From: Candidatus Helarchaeota archaeon
GTDB taxonomy: Archaea; Asgardarchaeota; Lokiarchaeia; Helarchaeales; HEL-GB-A
Direction of reading: 5' to 3'
Assembly: GCA_013375455.1 (NCBI GenBank)
Contig: JABXJT010000002.1
Coordinates: 1-64,000, forward strand
Length of the DNA: 64,000 nucleotides
Shown: positions 17,022-28,700 of the stretch, one piece after another
How positions within the stretch are numbered: position 1 is the stretch's first letter
How the letters are laid out: each line of letters opens with the position of its first letter
Program-made: the position numbers and the translations under genes
The notes under the pieces: model-generated
Told to the model about the DNA's origin: nothing
What the model saw: only the letters and a program-made list of their open reading frames with translations
The model's database searches: none

Positions 17022-17591
17022 TTTGGAAAGCACTAATGCTATATTAAATGCATCATCAACTGCACGATGATATGTACCCTCAAATTTCAGCCCCAAAACT
17101 TCTAAGGCTTCAATCAATTCCACTTCTTGAGCTAAACCCTTCTCCTTAGCAAAATGTCTTTTTATATTGAGGTGATTGGGTCCAAAAGGGTATGGAATAT
17201 TTTTTGATTTACATTCCTTTTCGAATTGATGGCGATCATAACCACCCCAACTTGCCCAGGTGCGGCTTTTTGTTAAATACTCTTGTTCTAACATTGAACA
17301 GGCTTCACCTAGTGAAATTCCAGCATTCACTTGCTCTTGCGTTAAAGTGGTGAGCTGCGTGCAAAAATCACTCACAGTTGATTTTTCAGGTTTTACGAAA
17401 ATGCTTTTCTTAAGTAGTCTCTTTCCGGTAGTTGCTTCGACCAGGCAGATTCCAATTTCAATGATTTCCATTTCTTGACCGGGAGGCGGGGATCCTTCCC
17501 AACACGTGGCCTCCACATCAATTATAATGATTATATCTTGATTTTCTGCCATTGCATTCACCAACTTATACCTTGTAACAATTGAAAACAC
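17007..17591 (-). CDS. ERI1/KapD-like DEDDh 3'-5' exonuclease
   Basis: A DEDDh exonuclease of about 180 residues. Exo I is IIIIDVEATCW (catalytic D and E), with EIIEIGICLVE after it. Exo II contains WGGYDRHQFEKEC and Exo III is YHRAVDDAFNIALV (catalytic H and D). The pattern fits the ERI1 family, which in eukaryotes trims histone mRNA, 5.8S rRNA and siRNA. The first methionine in frame is followed by a second, M14 (MAENQDIIIIIDV), which is the likelier start. The target in this organism is unknown. Confidence 0.88.
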   Translation of the reverse strand: MFSIVTRYKLVNAMAENQDIIIIIDVEATCWEGSPPPGQEMEIIEIGICLVEATTGKRLLKKSIFVKPEKSTVSDFCTQLTTLTQEQVNAGISLGEACSMLEQEYLTKSRTWASWGGYDRHQFEKECKSKNIPYPFGPNHLNIKRHFAKEKGLAQEVELIEALEVLGLKFEGTYHRAVDDAFNIALVLSKLISK

Positions 17592-17623
17592 CCTTCTAAA
17601 ACTTTTTTTAAATTACCATTCAA

Positions 17624-17640
17624 GAAATTTTTAAAAGCTT
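17624..17640 (+). promoter_or_regulatory. Probable TATA box of the uS15 operon
   Basis: AAATTTTTAAAAGC lies about 60 bases before the uS15 ATG and matches the AT-rich archaeal TATA element with a purine-rich BRE-like base run in front. It is in the gap between divergent exonuclease and uS15 genes. Confidence 0.4.
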
Positions 17641-17696
17641 TGAAGGATTGGTTCTCTATATCCTTATGAAATTATGAATTAAAAGGTGAAAAACAG

Positions 17697-18152
17697 ATGG
17701 CCCGAATGCATTCTCGCAGAAGAGGCAAGTCTAGCTCCACACGCCCCCCTCATGCGAAAGCGCCAGATTGGCTTCCCCGTTCCGCTGAGGAAATTGAAGA
17801 TATTATCGTCAAGTTAGCTCGCGAAGGTCATTCCCCTTCAATGATCGGCATTATCCTGCGGGATCAACACGGAGTCCCCCTTTCAAAACTCATTACAGGA
17901 CACACCATTACGCAAATTCTAGAATTACGCGATCTGAAACCCACTCTCCCAGAAGATTTGACGAATTTAATAAAACGCGCTGTTAATCTGAGACGACATC
18001 TTGAAGAGAATAAGAAAGATCTTTCCTCAAAAAGAGGGCTTCAATTAACTGAGAGTAAAATTTATCGACTTTCAAAATATTATCGGAACACAAAAGTGCT
18101 CTCTAAAGATTGGAAATACGATTGGAGGAAGGCCGCTGTTTTAATTAGATGA
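17697..18152 (+). CDS. rps15: Ribosomal protein uS15
   Basis: A 151-residue archaeal/eukaryotic-type uS15 with the N-terminal extension absent from bacteria: [26 protein letters not shown]. The core is [30 protein letters not shown], and the C-terminal helix is [12 protein letters not shown]. It is followed after 77 bases by the RecJ-like gene and then eS1, an arrangement common in archaea. Confidence 0.97.
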   Translation: MARMHSRRRGKSSSTRPPHAKAPDWLPRSAEEIEDIIVKLAREGHSPSMIGIILRDQHGVPLSKLITGHTITQILELRDLKPTLPEDLTNLIKRAVNLRRHLEENKKDLSSKRGLQLTESKIYRLSKYYRNTKVLSKDWKYDWRKAAVLIR

Positions 18153-18229
18153 TTTTACCGTGCTTTACTTTTTTTATACTATTCATTTTTCTCCTATGAT
18201 GATTTACACCGTGAAAAGGGCCGTATTAT

Positions 18230-19693
18230 ATGATAAATTCATTAGATTTAAACGATGAATTCCGCAATGCCTTAGAAGAGGCTGCAGAAAAATTAAAATT
18301 ATGGATTAGTGATGAGAATGTTCTCATCCGTGTTTCGAGTCACATCGATGCGGATGGGATTTCCGCCGCAGGCATCATCTGTTCTGCTCTCCATCGCCTC
18401 GGCACACGCTTTCACTTGCGCATTCTTCGTCAATTAGAACCTAAATTCATAGAAACCCTTGCCCAGGAAAAACAAAAATACTATATTTTTTCAGATTTCG
18501 GGAGTAGTCAAATAAATTTTATCTCCGAATATATCTCAAATGAAAATATCCTTATATTAGACCACCATGAACCACTTAAACTCCCGGAAAAACCTTCGAA
18601 TATAATTGAAATTAATCCTCACCTTTATGGCATTGATAGTTCTGTTGAAATAAGTGGTGCAGGCGTCACCTTCCTATTGGCAATCGCCCTGGATCCTAAA
18701 GCAAATATTGATTTGCTGCCGTTAGCACTTGTTGGCGCCTTAGGTGATGCGCAAGACAAAGAGAAACAACATTCTCTGTTAGGCTTAAATGCTAGAATAG
18801 CTGAATTAGGGGTCAAGGAGAACCTCATACGAATCGAGAAGGACCTCTATTTCCCTTATAGCGAAATGAAACCCATCCACCACGCTTTGATGGAAACCAC
18901 TGAACCCTTTTTACCAGGGTTGACAGGTAATGAAGAAGCCTGCGTGCGATTTCTGGGTTCAATTGATATTCCAATATCCATTGGTGACAATTGGAGAACA
19001 TTATCTGAACTCTCTACCGAAGAAAAAAGAAACCTCACTACCCAACTAACGCAACTTATTTTATCTCACGGTGGTACTTCTGAACAAGCAAGCAGCCTCA
19101 TTGGTTCAAATTATAAATTAATAAACGAAACTGAACTTTATCTAAAAGATGGACGCACCTATGCTGAATTGGTTAATGCCTGCGGACGAACGTATCATCC
19201 AGGAATTGGGGTAGCGGTGTGTATGGGCGATCGGGGAATTCACTATAGACGCGCTCAAGATCTCTTCCACGATTATCAAAAAAAGATCAATTCCTTTCTC
19301 GAGCGGTTAAAGCATCCGGGAACGATTCGCGAAACCGATCACATCCAGTATTTTTATGGTGGTAAACTCGATGAAACATTTATTGGGAAAATAGCAACAA
19401 TTGCTGTAAAAACCAAACTCGCAAAACCCACTAAGCCCCTTATTGGTTTTGCCACCTCTGATGAAAAAAATTACAAGATCTCTGCTCGTGCCCAAGACAC
19501 GCTTACTAAAAAGGGACTGCATTTAGGTATTGCTTTACGTAAGACCATCTCTCAATTAGGGGGGGATACTTCCAAGTTTCTTGCAGGCGGACACGACGCA
19601 GCTGCGGGCGCTCGCATCCCCATTTCTCACGATTCACGCTTTATCGAAACTTTAAATAAAATAATCAAAGAACAATTGAATGAGAATAGCTAA
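18230..19693 (+). CDS. RecJ-like DHH exonuclease (archaeal GAN/Cdc45 relative)
   Basis: A 487-residue DHH-family phosphoesterase. Motif I is SSHIDADGISAAGI, motif II lies in FSDFGSSQ and motif III is LILDHHEPL. A C-terminal DHHA1 domain ends in AGGHDAAAGARIP. Archaeal homologues of this length next to uS15/eS1 are RecJ-like nucleases, related to eukaryotic Cdc45 and found with GINS at the replication fork (GAN). The catalytic acidic and histidine residues are all present, so an active nuclease is expected, unlike Cdc45. Confidence 0.9.
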   Translation: MINSLDLNDEFRNALEEAAEKLKLWISDENVLIRVSSHIDADGISAAGIICSALHRLGTRFHLRILRQLEPKFIETLAQEKQKYYIFSDFGSSQINFISEYISNENILILDHHEPLKLPEKPSNIIEINPHLYGIDSSVEISGAGVTFLLAIALDPKANIDLLPLALVGALGDAQDKEKQHSLLGLNARIAELGVKENLIRIEKDLYFPYSEMKPIHHALMETTEPFLPGLTGNEEACVRFLGSIDIPISIGDNWRTLSELSTEEKRNLTTQLTQLILSHGGTSEQASSLIGSNYKLINETELYLKDGRTYAELVNACGRTYHPGIGVAVCMGDRGIHYRRAQDLFHDYQKKINSFLERLKHPGTIRETDHIQYFYGGKLDETFIGKIATIAVKTKLAKPTKPLIGFATSDEKNYKISARAQDTLTKKGLHLGIALRKTISQLGGDTSKFLAGGHDAAAGARIPISHDSRFIETLNKIIKEQLNENS

Positions 19694-19701
19694 AATATAG
19701 G

Positions 19702-19713
19702 AAACTTTTTAAT
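19702..19713 (+). promoter_or_regulatory. Probable TATA box of the eS1 gene
   Basis: AAACTTTTTAAT lies about 48 bases upstream of the GTG start. Near-identical CTTTTTAAT strings precede the next two forward genes at 20432 and 21471. Confidence 0.4.
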
Positions 19714-19756
19714 GGAATTCTTAGTATTTGAATCAAAATAGATAGAGGAACGTTCC

Positions 19757-20380
19757 GTGTCAAAAAGGCGAAAAAAGAGAAAAGCGATAACAATAGATAA
19801 GTGGAGAAATAAAAATTGGTTTTCGGTTTATTCACCTGATTTTTTCGGTAGCGTCGAAATCGCTCAAATTCCCAGCAGCGCCGATGTCCTCGGAAGGACT
19901 ATAGAAACAACGCTGTATGACATCACTCGCGATTTCTTGCAGACACACATTAAAATGTACTTCAAAGTCGATAAAATTGAAGGTAATAATGCCCATACAA
20001 AATTTTGGGGACATGATTTCACCCGAGACTATTTAAGATCATTAGTCCGCCGTACAACCAGCCAAATTAAAGGGATTTTCAACATATTCATCAAAGCAGA
20101 TAAGTCGGATTCAGCTGGAACCTATAAAATTCGCGTCACAGCAGTAGTTTTTACCCAGAAACGTGCAAAAACAAGCCAACAAAAGGCGATTCGCACTATT
20201 ATGCAACAGATAATTGAAGAAAAATCTCAACAATTAACCTATAAGGAATTCATCCAAGAATGCATTCTAGGTAAATTGGGGAGCGACATTTATAACGAAG
20301 CGAAAATGATTTACCCCATTCGGAAATCTGAAATCATGAAGACCAAAATCGTGACGGAACCCGTGGCTTCTGCTTCTTAA
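19757..20380 (+). CDS. rps3ae: Ribosomal protein eS1 (S3Ae)
   Basis: A 207-residue eS1 protein. Family features are WRNKNWFSVYSPDFFG, GRTIETTLYDIT, the RDYLRSLVRRTTSQIKGIF core and the C-terminal GKLGSDIYNEAKMIYPIRKSEIMKTK. The start is GTG at 19757 after AGAGGAACG. Its length is normal for archaea. Confidence 0.96.
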   Translation: MSKRRKKRKAITIDKWRNKNWFSVYSPDFFGSVEIAQIPSSADVLGRTIETTLYDITRDFLQTHIKMYFKVDKIEGNNAHTKFWGHDFTRDYLRSLVRRTTSQIKGIFNIFIKADKSDSAGTYKIRVTAVVFTQKRAKTSQQKAIRTIMQQIIEEKSQQLTYKEFIQECILGKLGSDIYNEAKMIYPIRKSEIMKTKIVTEPVASAS

Positions 20381-20430
20381 AATTCAGTATTGTGTTTACT
20401 TGAAAATGGAAGCTATTCCTTTCATATAAC

Positions 20431-20441
20431 TCTTTTTAATC
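20431..20441 (+). promoter_or_regulatory. Probable TATA box of the coiled-coil gene
   Basis: TCTTTTTAATC, about 60 bases before the ATG at 20502, matches the CTTTTTAAT element seen before two neighbouring genes. Confidence 0.35.
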
Positions 20442-20501
20442 AAAAAGTCATAGCTGGATATCATCAATGTTTTTATTCTAGTATTTCTTTTACTCTGTAG
20501 A

Positions 20502-21455
20502 ATGATCCTCGAAATTATTTTTCTGGCAATCCTTAGCGGAATTTCAGCCACCCTGATTGTATTCTTAATTAGACAAAGATCTCAGCTGCTAAAATTACAA
20601 GAACAGTTAACACAGGAGAAAGCTGCAGAACAGAGTGAAGAACAGAACGCTCATGATTCATCCATGAAAATGAGTGAAATTGAAGGAATTAGACGTTCAA
20701 GTCAAGACGAATTTGCTGAGAATCTTAAAATTATCAAAGACCTTCAGTCAAAACTTGATGGACTCACCATCGAAATGAAGATTAGGGGCGAAATGATAGT
20801 TGAGAGAGATAATAAAATTGACGAATTACAAAAGAGAATCTATGATTTAGATGCCCAAGTTTCAATTTTTAAGGAGCAAATTGCTCCGGCCCTTGAACAA
20901 ACGATAACGAATTTACGAGATCGCGCATCCAAGCTGAAAAGCACTATTGATGAACAAAAGAAAGCACTGCAACTCAAAGATGAGCGAATAAATGCCTCAC
21001 AAAACGTTCTAAAAAAGGCTGGGATGGGTGAAATATTAAAGCTCGAAGACTTTCAAATTAGTTTAGATAAAAAGGATTCCTTACTTAAAAGACAAGAGAT
21101 TCATATTAAAAAGCTTCAAGAGCAGGTTGAACATCTCCCGGTAATATGCGTTCGTATGACCGAAGAGATACAAGAACGCGAGTCTGATATACATTCCTTA
21201 AAGGTTTATAATAAGGTCCTTAATAAAAAGCTCCTGGAGGTCCAAAAAGAACTGAACCAAAAGTCTAATGAAAGTGATACTACGATAACTGACCTATCTA
21301 AGAAATTGATTGAATTACAAGACGAATTAGAAAAAGAGAGAACCAAGTTAGCAAATCAAGATCGGGAAATCTTGATCCTAAACAGCATGATTATGGAAAA
21401 GGAGTCAAAAATAAGCGCTTTGGAAATAAAGATCCATAATTTGCTCTTCAAGTGA
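20502..21455 (+). CDS. Membrane-anchored coiled-coil protein
   Basis: A 317-residue protein with one N-terminal TM helix (about 2-24, ILEIIFLAILSGISATLIVFLI) and then almost entirely charged heptad-like coiled coil to the C-terminus (about 25-312). No catalytic motif is visible. The topology suggests a rod anchored in the membrane and projecting into the cytosol. I do not recognise a family. It lies between eS1 and the nucleotidyltransferase, each with its own promoter-like element. Confidence 0.75.
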   Translation: MILEIIFLAILSGISATLIVFLIRQRSQLLKLQEQLTQEKAAEQSEEQNAHDSSMKMSEIEGIRRSSQDEFAENLKIIKDLQSKLDGLTIEMKIRGEMIVERDNKIDELQKRIYDLDAQVSIFKEQIAPALEQTITNLRDRASKLKSTIDEQKKALQLKDERINASQNVLKKAGMGEILKLEDFQISLDKKDSLLKRQEIHIKKLQEQVEHLPVICVRMTEEIQERESDIHSLKVYNKVLNKKLLEVQKELNQKSNESDTTITDLSKKLIELQDELEKERTKLANQDREILILNSMIMEKESKISALEIKIHNLLFK

Positions 21456-21470
21456 AGGTATTTTAAGAAA

Positions 21471-21480
21471 CTTTTTAATC
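21471..21480 (+). promoter_or_regulatory. Probable TATA box of the nucleotidyltransferase gene
   Basis: CTTTTTAATC is about 38-47 bases upstream of the ATG at 21518, an ideal distance for a short-leader archaeal transcript. Confidence 0.4.
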
Positions 21481-21517
21481 AAGTTCAGATTTCTAGTATT
21501 TATCAGAGTGTGCGATC

Positions 21518-22786
21518 ATGAAAGCTGTGATATTGGTTGCGGGGTCAGGAAAAAGATTACGTCCCTTAACTTACACTCGACCAAAACCAATGATTCCTAT
21601 AGCTGGAAAGCCACTTTTACAAATAATTTTAGAATTACTTAAAGAGAATGCTGGGATTTCCGATATATTTTTAATTGTCGGGCATGAACAAGAACAGATT
21701 TCAGGATATTTTCAAGATGGATCTCAATTTGGGTTAAATATTCAATACATTACACAAGGAGAACAATTAGGTACGGGACATGCTGCACTCTGTGCGAAAG
21801 GTGCAATCCAATCGGAATCGTTCTTATTAATGAATGGCGATATTCTCATTTCGGGGAAGGTCTTAACCGGTTTAATTAAAAAATACGAATCTTTGCCACA
21901 ATCCTCCTTAATTTCAATTATTAAAGCTCCAGATCCATCAATTTATGGCATCGTCAAATTTGATAAAGATTCAGAAGATGCCATCAAAATTATTGAGAAG
22001 CCAAAAGGCAAGGAAATATCTGGTGATCCTTGGACCAATGCAGGATTGTATATTTTTAATCAAAAAATCTTTGATGCCATCCAAAAAACCTCGAAATCTC
22101 CTCGAGGAGAAATTGAAATAACTGATTCCATTCAAATTTTAATTAACCAAGGTGAATCTATTAAAATTCATAAAATTGAAGATTACTGGTTGGATCTCGG
22201 GAAACCTTGGGATTTATTGGATGCCAATCGATATCTCTTGAATCAGATTGAACCAAAAATGCAAGGAACTGTTGAAGAGAACGTCAAGATCATTGGAAAA
22301 GTGGGGATAGGAAAAGGTACGATCGTTCGCTCAGGGTCCTATTTGGTAGGCCCTTTGTTTATTGGAGAAAATTCTGATCTCGGACCGAATTGTTACATTC
22401 GGGATTCTTGCAGTATTGGCAATAATGTTCGCATTGGAAACGCGTGTGAAATAAAAAATAGCATTATTTTTGACCATTCAACCATCCCTCATCTATCATA
22501 TGTTGGAGATAGTGTAATCGGTAGTCATGTAAATCTAGGAGCTGGTACCATCACTGCCAACTTACGCTTCGATAAAAAAACTATCCAAGTTCTTATTAAA
22601 GGTGAAAGAATGGATAGTGGACGCAGAAAAATGGGCACCATGATTGGAGATTTTTCTCAAACCGGCATTGGGGCTACCATCATGCCTGGCGTAAAAATCG
22701 GCCCTCATAGCATTGTCGGATCAAATGCCACCGTATTTGAGGACGTGCCCCCTAATTCAGTCTTTATGGGGAAAAAAAGAGATTAA
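21518..22786 (+). CDS. Bifunctional sugar-1-phosphate nucleotidylyltransferase/acetyltransferase (GlmU-like)
   Basis: A 422-residue two-domain enzyme. The N-terminal nucleotidyltransferase (about 1-235) carries AVILVAGSGKRLRPLTYTRPKPMIPIAGKP, followed by LMNGDILIS, where the Asp binds metal, and EKPKG. The C-terminal part (about 245-420) is a left-handed beta-helix of hexapeptide repeats (IGENSDLGPNCYIRDSCSIGNNVRIGN; GAGTITANLRFD). Archaeal enzymes of this layout make UDP-GlcNAc or dTDP-glucose from sugar phosphates, in the ST0452 style. The GAGTI.AN signature is GlmU-like and favours an amino-sugar acetyltransferase activity. The product would feed N-glycosylation or lipid sugar pools. Confidence 0.92.
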   Translation: MKAVILVAGSGKRLRPLTYTRPKPMIPIAGKPLLQIILELLKENAGISDIFLIVGHEQEQISGYFQDGSQFGLNIQYITQGEQLGTGHAALCAKGAIQSESFLLMNGDILISGKVLTGLIKKYESLPQSSLISIIKAPDPSIYGIVKFDKDSEDAIKIIEKPKGKEISGDPWTNAGLYIFNQKIFDAIQKTSKSPRGEIEITDSIQILINQGESIKIHKIEDYWLDLGKPWDLLDANRYLLNQIEPKMQGTVEENVKIIGKVGIGKGTIVRSGSYLVGPLFIGENSDLGPNCYIRDSCSIGNNVRIGNACEIKNSIIFDHSTIPHLSYVGDSVIGSHVNLGAGTITANLRFDKKTIQVLIKGERMDSGRRKMGTMIGDFSQTGIGATIMPGVKIGPHSIVGSNATVFEDVPPNSVFMGKKRD

Positions 22787-22797
22787 AAAATCTATTT

Positions 22798-25700
22798 TTA
22801 AATGAGACGCCGTATTGAATTAGCTCGCTCTAAAAACTCACTCGCGGCGTCATCTTCACCTAGCTGAATGAAGAGTTCCGATATTTCCTCATAGTTATTT
22901 TTTGCCTCTTGATATTTTTTCTTCTTCATCGCTTTTTCCGCATCCTTCATCAATTCTGAGATTTTTTTCCGAACAACTGCTTCATTCGCAAACACTTTTT
23001 TTGGTTTGAGAACTTCTAAATCTTCAGCTTTCTGTCTATATCGCATTTCGCTTTCCTTATCGCCAACCATTGCTGCTAAAATTGAGGATTTTTCGTAGAG
23101 CTCTCTCGCGAGAACCGTTTTCCCGGTTTTTAATGCTTCCCTTGCGTTTTTCACTGTTCTTGCAAGCTCTACTTTTGTTTCTTCAAGTTTATCATCCTCG
23201 ACTTTTTCCACGGGCTCCACGGGTCTCTTCTCAAGTTTTCGTCTTTCTGGTACTACCTTTTCTGGACGTTTTTTTTCTCTCATTTTATCAAGGTAATAAT
23301 TTGCCTGCCTTGTGTAGGTTCTTGCTACTTCTTTTCCATCTATTGTTTCTGAAATCGTAGCTATGCGTTTATAATATCTTGCCGCAACTGCATACCTATT
23401 ATTTCTTACAGCTTCCTCTACATTTGCCAATAATTTTTTCCGTTCATTCATTAAACTACGAATTTCTGGACTTACCTCCTTTGCCGATGCTTGTTTTCTG
23501 CAAAAGTCAATATCCTTCTTGAACTTTTTAACCGATGCTAAACTACCCAGTTCCAATGCGTAAATTGTGAGTAAACTGTAGACATTAGCTGCTTCTTCAA
23601 AATTTCTCTCCCTTACCAACCCTTTTGCTTTCTGAATGAGACCTTTCTGTTTTTTAACCATCCCCTCTTCCCATTCTTCTTGTGTCTCCTGGGTTGTTAA
23701 TAACTCTCTCTCGCGAGCTAATTTCGCCCATCCAGTAAAACGCTGCACAGCTTCGTCATCACCTAAAAGGAGCATAATTTTTGCTGCTTCTTCAAAATTT
23801 TCAGCTGCTTCCAAGAAGTTTTGCTTTCCCATTGCTTTATCTGCCTTTGATAGATAGACTCCACTCTTTTTCCTCAAATCTCCTTCTTTTAAGGCCTCTA
23901 TTCGCTCATGTGCAGCATCTGCAAGTTTCAAAAACTTTGTAGCTTGCTCCTTTTCTCCTAATATCCGCGAAATTTCAGCTACCTGCCGATAATTTCGAGA
24001 TGCTTCTGCAATACTTCGTTCTCTAATTGCCGATCTCGCTTTATCTAAAAATTTCTCTCTCTGCGCTCTTAGATCCTTCTGCGTTGATTTTTGATCTGCT
24101 AATTTTTGCATTTCTTTTGCTTTACCGAAAAATTCTCTTGCAACCATTTTATCCGCCGATAATTCCAACGTGAGATTTCCAGCCTTTTCGTACAATTTTG
24201 CTGATTTTGCATATTCCATATTTTTATTCGCAAGATCGGCTTCCTTCAAGGTTTCAGTTCGTATGTTCTGAATTTCCTGCGTGATTACTGTAATTTCCCT
24301 GCGAGTTTCTGCTCTTTTTTGAATAAGCGACCGTTTCTTAGCTTTTATTGACATGAATCTTCGCTTAATGTATTTGAAATATGTTGCAAGCCCGATTATA
24401 ACAACCACTAGAATTAACGCTATTAACCCGATAAGAGAACCCCATTGTTGCAACCAAAGCAACCAGGCATCCAGCGCGACGACAATCTGGGGATTAGAAT
24501 TGGTTACCGCGCCCTCTACCCCCGTGTAAGAGGCAATGATGTAAAGAGAAATGGTTCCCTCAGGAACACGATAATTAACTGAAACTGTTCCATTGGCGTT
24601 AGTATACCCACCAATATAAGCCGAATCCGCAACTTCTTCTGAGATTACCACAAGAATTGTAAAATTAACATATGCATTAGCAATCGGATGCGTTTCATTT
24701 GATAAATCTGCTTGAATTAATAGTTCTTCTCCAACTTGAATATGCGTTTGAACCCGGACCACCAAATAATAAGTCGTTATTTTTACCGTGATACTCGCAG
24801 CATTCGACACAGCAGTTAAATTAGTCGTACCCGCAAAACTACCGATGATATCAATAAGTTTTGCCCCCGTTGGTACCATGTATTGGACAACTCCCATTCC
24901 TGACTGATTCGTGACGAAGGCTTGCTCAACTGTGGTGGGGGATGCATTATGGTATTGGGTGATGATCGAATAACTGATGACCTCATTTGCTATTGGAATT
25001 GAGTTATTGGTTTGTAACTCAAAGGTGATGTCGAGGATTTCTCCAACCCCAATTTCTGTTGGCAGATAAATAGTTAGTTCGGCTTGGATCCTCGCTCGAA
25101 TATGGAGATCAATCGTGAGATTGGCATCTTGATAGATTGAAGAGGGTGAGCCAATCGTAACATTGATTATATAATCCCCAATCCCAATTGCAGTCGAATT
25201 CAGAGTAGCTTGATAAGTTCCTAATCCAACCCCAATCAAGGAAGTTAATGGCACCTCCCCGACGATTTCGTATCGCAGATCCGCACCATCAATAAACGAG
25301 CTATTATGAGTGTTGAAGTAATTTACGCTCAACAAGTACAATTCCTCAAAATAGGCGGTAATGTTCATATTAGATGCGATGATTATTGTCGGTATTTTGT
25401 AAACTTCCAGGTTAAGATTGACAATTGCGTCATAATATTTCATAGTTAGCGAAGAATTGATCCTCAGCTGATAAGACCCGTCACTAATGCTAGTCAAATC
25501 AATTGTGGCATTATAAAACCCATTGGCATCATATACAAAACTGCCATTCATTGTTCCGGGGGGAATTTCATATGAAACGGCAAGATTCTCAATAATTCTA
25601 TTTTTCGAATCCTTGAGTTGGATACTAATATTCAATAAATCATCAACATATCCAGTAATCGTGCTATCTGCAATGATGGTCACGCTTAATCGAGAGACAT

Positions 25701-28700
25701 TTAGTATTATAGTCTCGGTTGCATTTTGGTAATCCACTGCCCATGAACTAAGGTTGATTTGGTATATACTCGGTAGGTAATCAGTTAAGTTCAGGGTAGC
25801 AGAATACAGTCCTGGCGTAGCTGTTGGCATCATCTGTTGTGGGACGCCTTGAATTTCATACCAGACCATCCCACTAACTCCCTGAATATTATAAGTGTCA
25901 TTTAGCCACACGCTTATCTCAACAAAATCGTCAATTTCAGCATTAATGACCGATTCGGTTGGATACAGTAGGGTAGGTAGTTCTGTAATATTTACTGTAA
26001 TAGTGATGCTTTGCATCTCATAAAACGCTTTTCCGATGACTATCTGTAATGTAAAGTTTTGTCCTGACATCGGAGATGCTAACTTACTAGCATCCGCCCA
26101 GACCGTGTAATTCCCTCCAACTCCATTCTGCCACGCACATGATTGGCCCCCAAGGCTTGCGGATATAACTGCACCTGCAATGCCCACTCCGTTTGACGCA
26201 TTTACATACTCAAATGAAACCGTCCAATTTTCCATGGCATAAATTATTGCATAGTATCCCGTCAAATTCGCTGCATACAATGATGTGATATTCGTTGGGT
26301 ACCCATAGATCTCCAAGAGAACTACTATATTCGCGGGTTCATAATTGGCCTTCATGGCGCTTATTAATATTGAATAATTATTCAACGCAACACTTGAAAT
26401 ATTAAGCGAAACAACATAATATCCACCGCCAATGTCCTGCACGGTATAATCCTTCACGTTGGACCAATTCGATTGGATAATTCCTCCGGGAATTCCTACA
26501 TTATCTACCAGATCTTCATAATATACTGTTATGTTGATAATCCCATTTTCCTGGTATACTGCCCTTGGAATGCTGGTTTGATTAGTCAAGGAAGTAGTTC
26601 GATTATTGAATTGTAAAGTCAGATATGCATCTTGCGATTCATAAGCATCTGCATCAATGTGGAATAATAATTTAAACGTATGAGCGGTTAAATTGTCAAA
26701 AACAATTGTATAGACCTCTGTTCCAGCATTATAAGTCTTCGAATAGTTCACGCCTTCCTGGAGCATGCCCCGATAACTGACATCGCCATCATATTTCCAA
26801 TCAATTGTAATGTTGTCTGTTACGATCGAATAACCCGTTAAATTCGTATAGGTAAAACTAAAGGCAATGGGCTGATCCCAGAAGACTTCTTTTGCCGTAT
26901 CATTAAAAATCAATTGAGTTCCAAATTGTTTGACGTTGAGAGTTATTAAATAATTGGTATAATTCTGGACATTACTCCAAGATGTCGCGTTAATATAAAT
27001 GGCATATGTTCCGTGCGTAATAGGTGATGTAATTGTCGTAGTCCACGCCCAATTTCCTCCAATGGATGTATTCAACATGGGTTGCGGCGCAGATCCTAGG
27101 AAAGTATACGTGACATTTGCACCCATAGTTTTATTTAAGTACAATGTCCCCCAAGAACTACCCAACCAGTAGGACATGTTGTAATAGATTGTCAAGTTGA
27201 AAACTTGCCCTTTCGCCATTTCAATGATCATCCCCCGGTGTTCTGGCGCCACAATTTCGATGGATGTTGAATTATAAACCCGAACGCTCGTATTCCACAT
27301 TCCCGCTTCAGTCCCATTGAACCAGGACACAATAACTTGGTAATAACCATCGGCATGAATGCTCTGGGCGACGTTCCACGTGATATTGATAAAGTTCCCA
27401 GTGGCTTTCCCAGTTAACGTGTCATCAAGCATTTGTTGATTAGGATCTGTCACAAAAACTTGGGCATTATCGTTTTCGCCATCATATGCGGGATTGATTA
27501 AACGCGCTGTGATATTTACAGTATCAAAAGTGTAAACTACCGTTTTGGATAACGTGAGATTCGAGATCCAATTCAACCCCTCACACGTGACCACCCACAT
27601 CCCGTTATCTGCATCACTGATTATCACAAATTTGGAACCGGTTATCTCCTGCCACGAATCGTTGCTATGTTCCACTGAATTATAATACACGTTCGTCGTG
27701 TTCCAGGTTACTGGAATCGTGACGTTAATTCTTTTATCGTATGAGGCGGTCGCAAAGACCGCGGCAACTGTAACGTTCCAAGGTATGATCGGATTCAGAG
27801 GCTCGGCAAGGTAAGAAGTCACCGCACTGCCAATTTCCAAGAGATGAGTCGTCCAATTAACTTGTAAGGAGATATTATACCACGCGGACGAAATGGTAAA
27901 GGGAAGGTCACCAGAGGGCTCTGGGATGAGTAAACCAGTAAAATTCCAAGTTCCTAGATCGGTTACAGGCTTGGCATTTATTGCCATATTAATTTCAGAA
28001 GGTTTTACCACGCTTCGTAACGGTATTAAATTTAATCGTAATGTTAAATCCTCTGGCGTCGTTGAATTATACCACGCTTCTGCAAACCCCTGTCTATAGA
28101 CTGGTCCTTGGTCACCTTCAGGATCGGCCGAATCATACATGAGATACCAGTTAAAAGTGCTATTAGAACTGAAACCAATGAAAAATGAGTTTTGATATGT
28201 CTCGGTAATATTTAAAATCGGTTTAACGGTCAAGTTCCCATCCCAATATCCGGCGCTGCTGGCTGAGATCCAATCAAACGCTGTTCCAATAATATTCCAT
28301 AAGGCTTCCAGCCCTAACTCCGTCTGATTGTAAATCACCTGATCCGGCTCAATCCGCTCATTTATCGCGCTATAGGTCGCATTGTAGATAAAAACATTGG
28401 TATATGCTGTGTCTCCCCCAGGGAATGGGAATTCATAGGTTGAATATATGAAATCTACGGTATCTAAGAGGCAGGTGTCCGTGATGTTGAATCCCATCAC
28501 CCAAATCTCCGAATCAATGCGGTATCGGAAACCCGCTCCACCCGTGTCTTCCTCAACTGCATACAAGTAATCATATAGCGACACGTTTGAGACTGTCATG
28601 TCTACATACGTGGCATTCCAACCCTGCACTGGAATTGAAAATCCCGTTTGATCTGCGGCCAAGGTTCCGTTTATAGTGCAGGTTAAATTTATTTGAGTTT

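Noticed and set aside
18230..19693. Cdc45-like inactive RecJ paralogue
   Set aside because: The DHH aspartates and histidines (DADG, DFGSS, DHH) are all intact, so the protein looks like an active nuclease rather than a degenerate Cdc45.
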